Shown: positions 61,617-64,000 of the stretch, piece by piece | Numbering within the stretch: position 1 is the stretch's first letter | How the letters are laid out: the number at the start of each line of letters is the position of its first letter | NCBI RefSeq assembly: GCF_026210795.1 | Contig: NC_089443.1 | Span: 992,001 to 1,056,000, forward strand | Length of the DNA: 64,000 nucleotides | DNA from: Rhizophagus irregularis | Taxonomy: Eukaryota; Glomeromycota; Glomeromycetes; Glomerales; Glomeraceae | Direction of reading: 5' to 3' | Made by a program: the position numbers and the translations under genes | Notes under the pieces: model-generated | Database searches by the model: none | The model's input: only the letters and a program-made list of their open reading frames with translations | What the model was told of the DNA's origin: nothing

Positions 61617-63284
61617 TAAAACACATCTAAAAATGGTTTGTAATGTTTTTATCAAAAATAATTAGTTGTTGCGAACCGTGTTAGAATATAGTATACATGG
61701 GGACGTAATTATTCTAGATAATTCGGCATTTAGGCGGCGTATTGGTGAAATTTATTACGCCAAATTTTTGTTCAAAGATTCATATTAAAATAGTATTACG
61801 CCGAATTTGTGTAATGAGACCTAATTCGCCCTCATGCATAGGGATATACAGTAGGTGCTGTCGAAATTCTTGAATTACAGCAATTACGGCGTCGGCGTTA
61901 CGGTATTTGTTAAATGCCATAACCGTAAAAAAATTACGGCATTAGGCATACGGCATAAGCTGTAATTTGCTTCGCAGCCGTCGACGGCACCTATAGGTGG
62001 GAACGACTCGCTCGGTTCGATTCGGTTCTGAACCGATACTACCTAAATATATATAAATAAATATGAATACAATAGTGATAATATTAAAAAATGTTGAAAC
62101 GTGAAGGGTTCGAATGCAGAGAAATGCATTTATGTTAGCATTGTATATAGTATAAGAAAGGAGATTTAATTATTTAGTAATAAAATTATTTGTGCATATT
62201 AACAAATAGATAGATAATACAATTTAAAATTTTATAATGTAATGAACAAACGATCAAAAAAAAAAAATCTGAACAAAACAAACTAACAAACAAACGAAAA
62301 AAATGAATAATTTTGATTTGCGACTTTACGCAAAAATTGACAAGAAAACACATAAAAATTGACATGAAATTTTTCTATGTAGCATATAGTAGGAGAGTTA
62401 AGAATTTATTTTATTAAAGGTATGATAAAAACTTACAAATAACGTAACTACATTAAGATATAATATGTCAGTGTGTTCTTGAAATTATTGCCGTCAAATA
62501 TTATAAATTTGTGGCTTTGAATTTCAAATTTATAATACATACAGTATATTGTAACTTAAATTATGTCTGTATAGTGTATACTGTAATCTTCGGTCAAATA
62601 ACAAAACAATTTGATTTAATGAGAATTTGGACCAAACGTAGACCTTACTACACATCTTTTAATTCATACCATTATGATTAAATTCTGACTGTCAATATCG
62701 ACTTTATTACAACTTCGTGTTTTGATATTTTCTATAGAACAAACCAGCTCCTGCCTAAGTTTGTGTCAAACTGGAAGATCACGTGATTGTTCTGATAACC
62801 ACCGTGTTTTTGTTAAAAACTCAATCCTTTGGGTTTTATTTTCCACAACTACCCTCCCCACGTGATCTCAAAATATTTGTCACCCCGCGTCACACCCTGT
62901 TGTTATATTGCTTGACAGATGTGTAACCGGTTGATCCATTTCGGTGGCTTAGCTACGGCTGCCAATTGTCAATTAGATATAGCCAAAGATAATTATATAT
63001 TTTTTTTCCATATAATTACGGCGATTTAATGTATTACAGTATAAATCTAATATGCTAATATTAATCTAACAACCATTGATCCCAAATGGTTATAAATTTT
63101 ATTTATTTTAATATATATAGTATAATAAATAACATTACAATTACATTGTAGAAAAAATTCTCTTTTATAATAACGATTAATTTACTTCTAAAAAACTAAT
63201 TTATTCTAATCCTACAATTGTCAAAATTTTTATATTATTCTAACTAGTAAACTTTAATGAAAAATCTGGGAAATTTTAAATTCC
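61617..63284. other. Spacer before the third unit
   Basis: No gene. It holds an imperfect inverted repeat at 61853-61993, TCACGTGA at 62779-62786, and from about 63010 the flank shared with 50.15-50.49 kb. Confidence 0.5.
61853..61993. repeat. Imperfect inverted repeat, possible small element
   Basis: TAGGTGCTGTCGA at the left is matched by TCGACGGCACCTA at the right, with AATTACAGC/GCTGTAATT further in. The length is 141 bp. TA-type flanks are possible but not clear. Confidence 0.4.
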
Positions 63285-64000
63285 TTATAATGTCTCTACC
63301 TTAAAAAAAAAAAATATACTTTTAATTAATATTATTATATAAAAAATTTTTTTATGAAAAAAAATATATATATATATTATAACAAATACCTGATGTACCA
63401 GATATGGATCAAAGATTGCACACTTAACCGATAATATTACTGTGTTGTCGTTACCAATTTTTTTAATTTTAACTTGCCCATTTCTTTGTTTCAAAAAAAC
63501 ACAATCAGTTTTTTCGGCAGAATATATGCTAACAAATTTTGGAGATTCAGTATTAAAATTACTATATTCTTTTTTTCTAAGCGTAATTGTACTACAAGCA
63601 CCATGGTTATGATAATTTGTAATTTTAAGTGTGTAAAATGTAAAATTAGGCAATTTTACAAGGCACTTATCTTTTAAACAATAAGCGAAAGTACATGCCT
63701 TAATTTTATTATTCTCATGTTGTCTATAATAATATCCGATAACAAGAGATTCATTATTAGGATATTCACGTACCACAGGAATTCCTAAACAAATTGGGAC
63801 TTTTGAATCATATTCGATTAGATTATCTGTATCTTGTGCATTAGAATCATAATCATAATGCAGGATGTCTAGTCGAGTATTATAATCAAAATTGAAATCT
63901 CTATAGTACCCGATTACCATCCACCCAATTTTTAATTTGCATTCACGCCTTTTAAAGATTTTAAACGAGTTTTGTACACGATGAATTATAAGACTCGGTA
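63285..64000 (-). CDS. MACPF-like protein of a third unit, 5' part outside window
   Basis: Minus-strand frame open from the window edge to the GTATTTG donor after 63390; the intron is 63389-63300 and the short exon 2 at 63299-63285 adds VETL. The visible part is the C-terminal beta region (KLKIGWMVIGYYRDFNFDYN, SLVIGYYYRQ, FAYCLKDKCLVKL), matching the paralogs at 35.1 and 50.5 kb. The MACPF-like segment would lie beyond the edge, and by analogy so would a divergent giant gene. Confidence 0.85.
   Translation of the reverse strand, partial: PSLIIHRVQNSFKIFKRRECKLKIGWMVIGYYRDFNFDYNTRLDILHYDYDSNAQDTDNLIEYDSKVPICLGIPVVREYPNNESLVIGYYYRQHENNKIKACTFAYCLKDKCLVKLPNFTFYTLKITNYHNHGACSTITLRKKEYSNFNTESPKFVSIYSAEKTDCVFLKQRNGQVKIKKIGNDNTVILSVKCAIFDPYLVHQVFVIIYIYIFFHKKIFYIIILIKSIFFFFKVETL

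Overview
This is an AT-rich eukaryotic window. Its genes have short introns (about 60-140 bases, GT-AG) and belong to families that are greatly expanded in arbuscular mycorrhizal fungi (Glomeromycota, Rhizophagus-like): TKL-type kinases, Sel1 repeats and MACPF-like proteins. The low GC, the families and the transposon relics all fit such a fungus. The species is an inference from family content, not proven by a marker.

Main content: a repeated divergent gene pair. From about 34.8 kb to the right edge, the unit is (i) a minus-strand gene of about 645 aa with a MACPF-like signature and a shared C-terminal beta region, then (ii) a 330-390 base bidirectional promoter, then (iii) a plus-strand giant gene of 11 exons. 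Two complete units are present (35113-45091 and 50487-60446), and a third begins at 63285 and leaves the window. Both giant genes join exon to exon in phase with no internal stop, giving about 2241 and 2244 aa. Their domain order is: kinase with catalytic motifs; two MACPF-like segments; a four-helix bundle resembling the MLKL/HeLo executioner domain; a pseudokinase with NFK in place of DFG; a second four-helix bundle; a second NFK pseudokinase; and Sel1 repeats. The set suggests a membrane-attacking, necroptosis-like or non-self-response system, but that role is inference.

Layout. 1-3990: 3' part of a MACPF-like/LRR/coiled-coil gene. 4-13 kb: a doubtful small frameshifted gene and kinase relics, ending in a decayed minus-strand kinase-MACPF gene (about 11.05-13.05 kb). 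13299-18254: a plus-strand MACPF-like gene fused to coiled coil, Sel1 repeats and an unknown C-terminal domain, broken by a poly-A frameshift and an in-frame TAG. 21528-23661: kinase + four-helix bundle + truncated MACPF. 24-32 kb: transposon-rich, with a LINE-like relic, a 12-bp-TIR element, a Uma2-like nuclease pseudogene interrupted by a retrocopy with a 17-bp target-site duplication, and a fragment of a family B (protein-primed type) DNA polymerase. 32.2-34.45 kb: a decayed kinase/four-helix/pseudokinase gene. 45.1-50.5 and 60.4-63.3 kb: spacers with kinase relics, a FAR1/MULE-type transposase relic, a 198-bp mariner-like MITE, palindromes and a 38-bp tandem repeat.

How the parts may work together: the adjacent kinase, the pseudokinase-gated helical bundles and the pore-type MACPF folds look like sensor, switch and executioner modules reshuffled between loci. 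The mix of intact and decayed copies suggests birth-and-death evolution.
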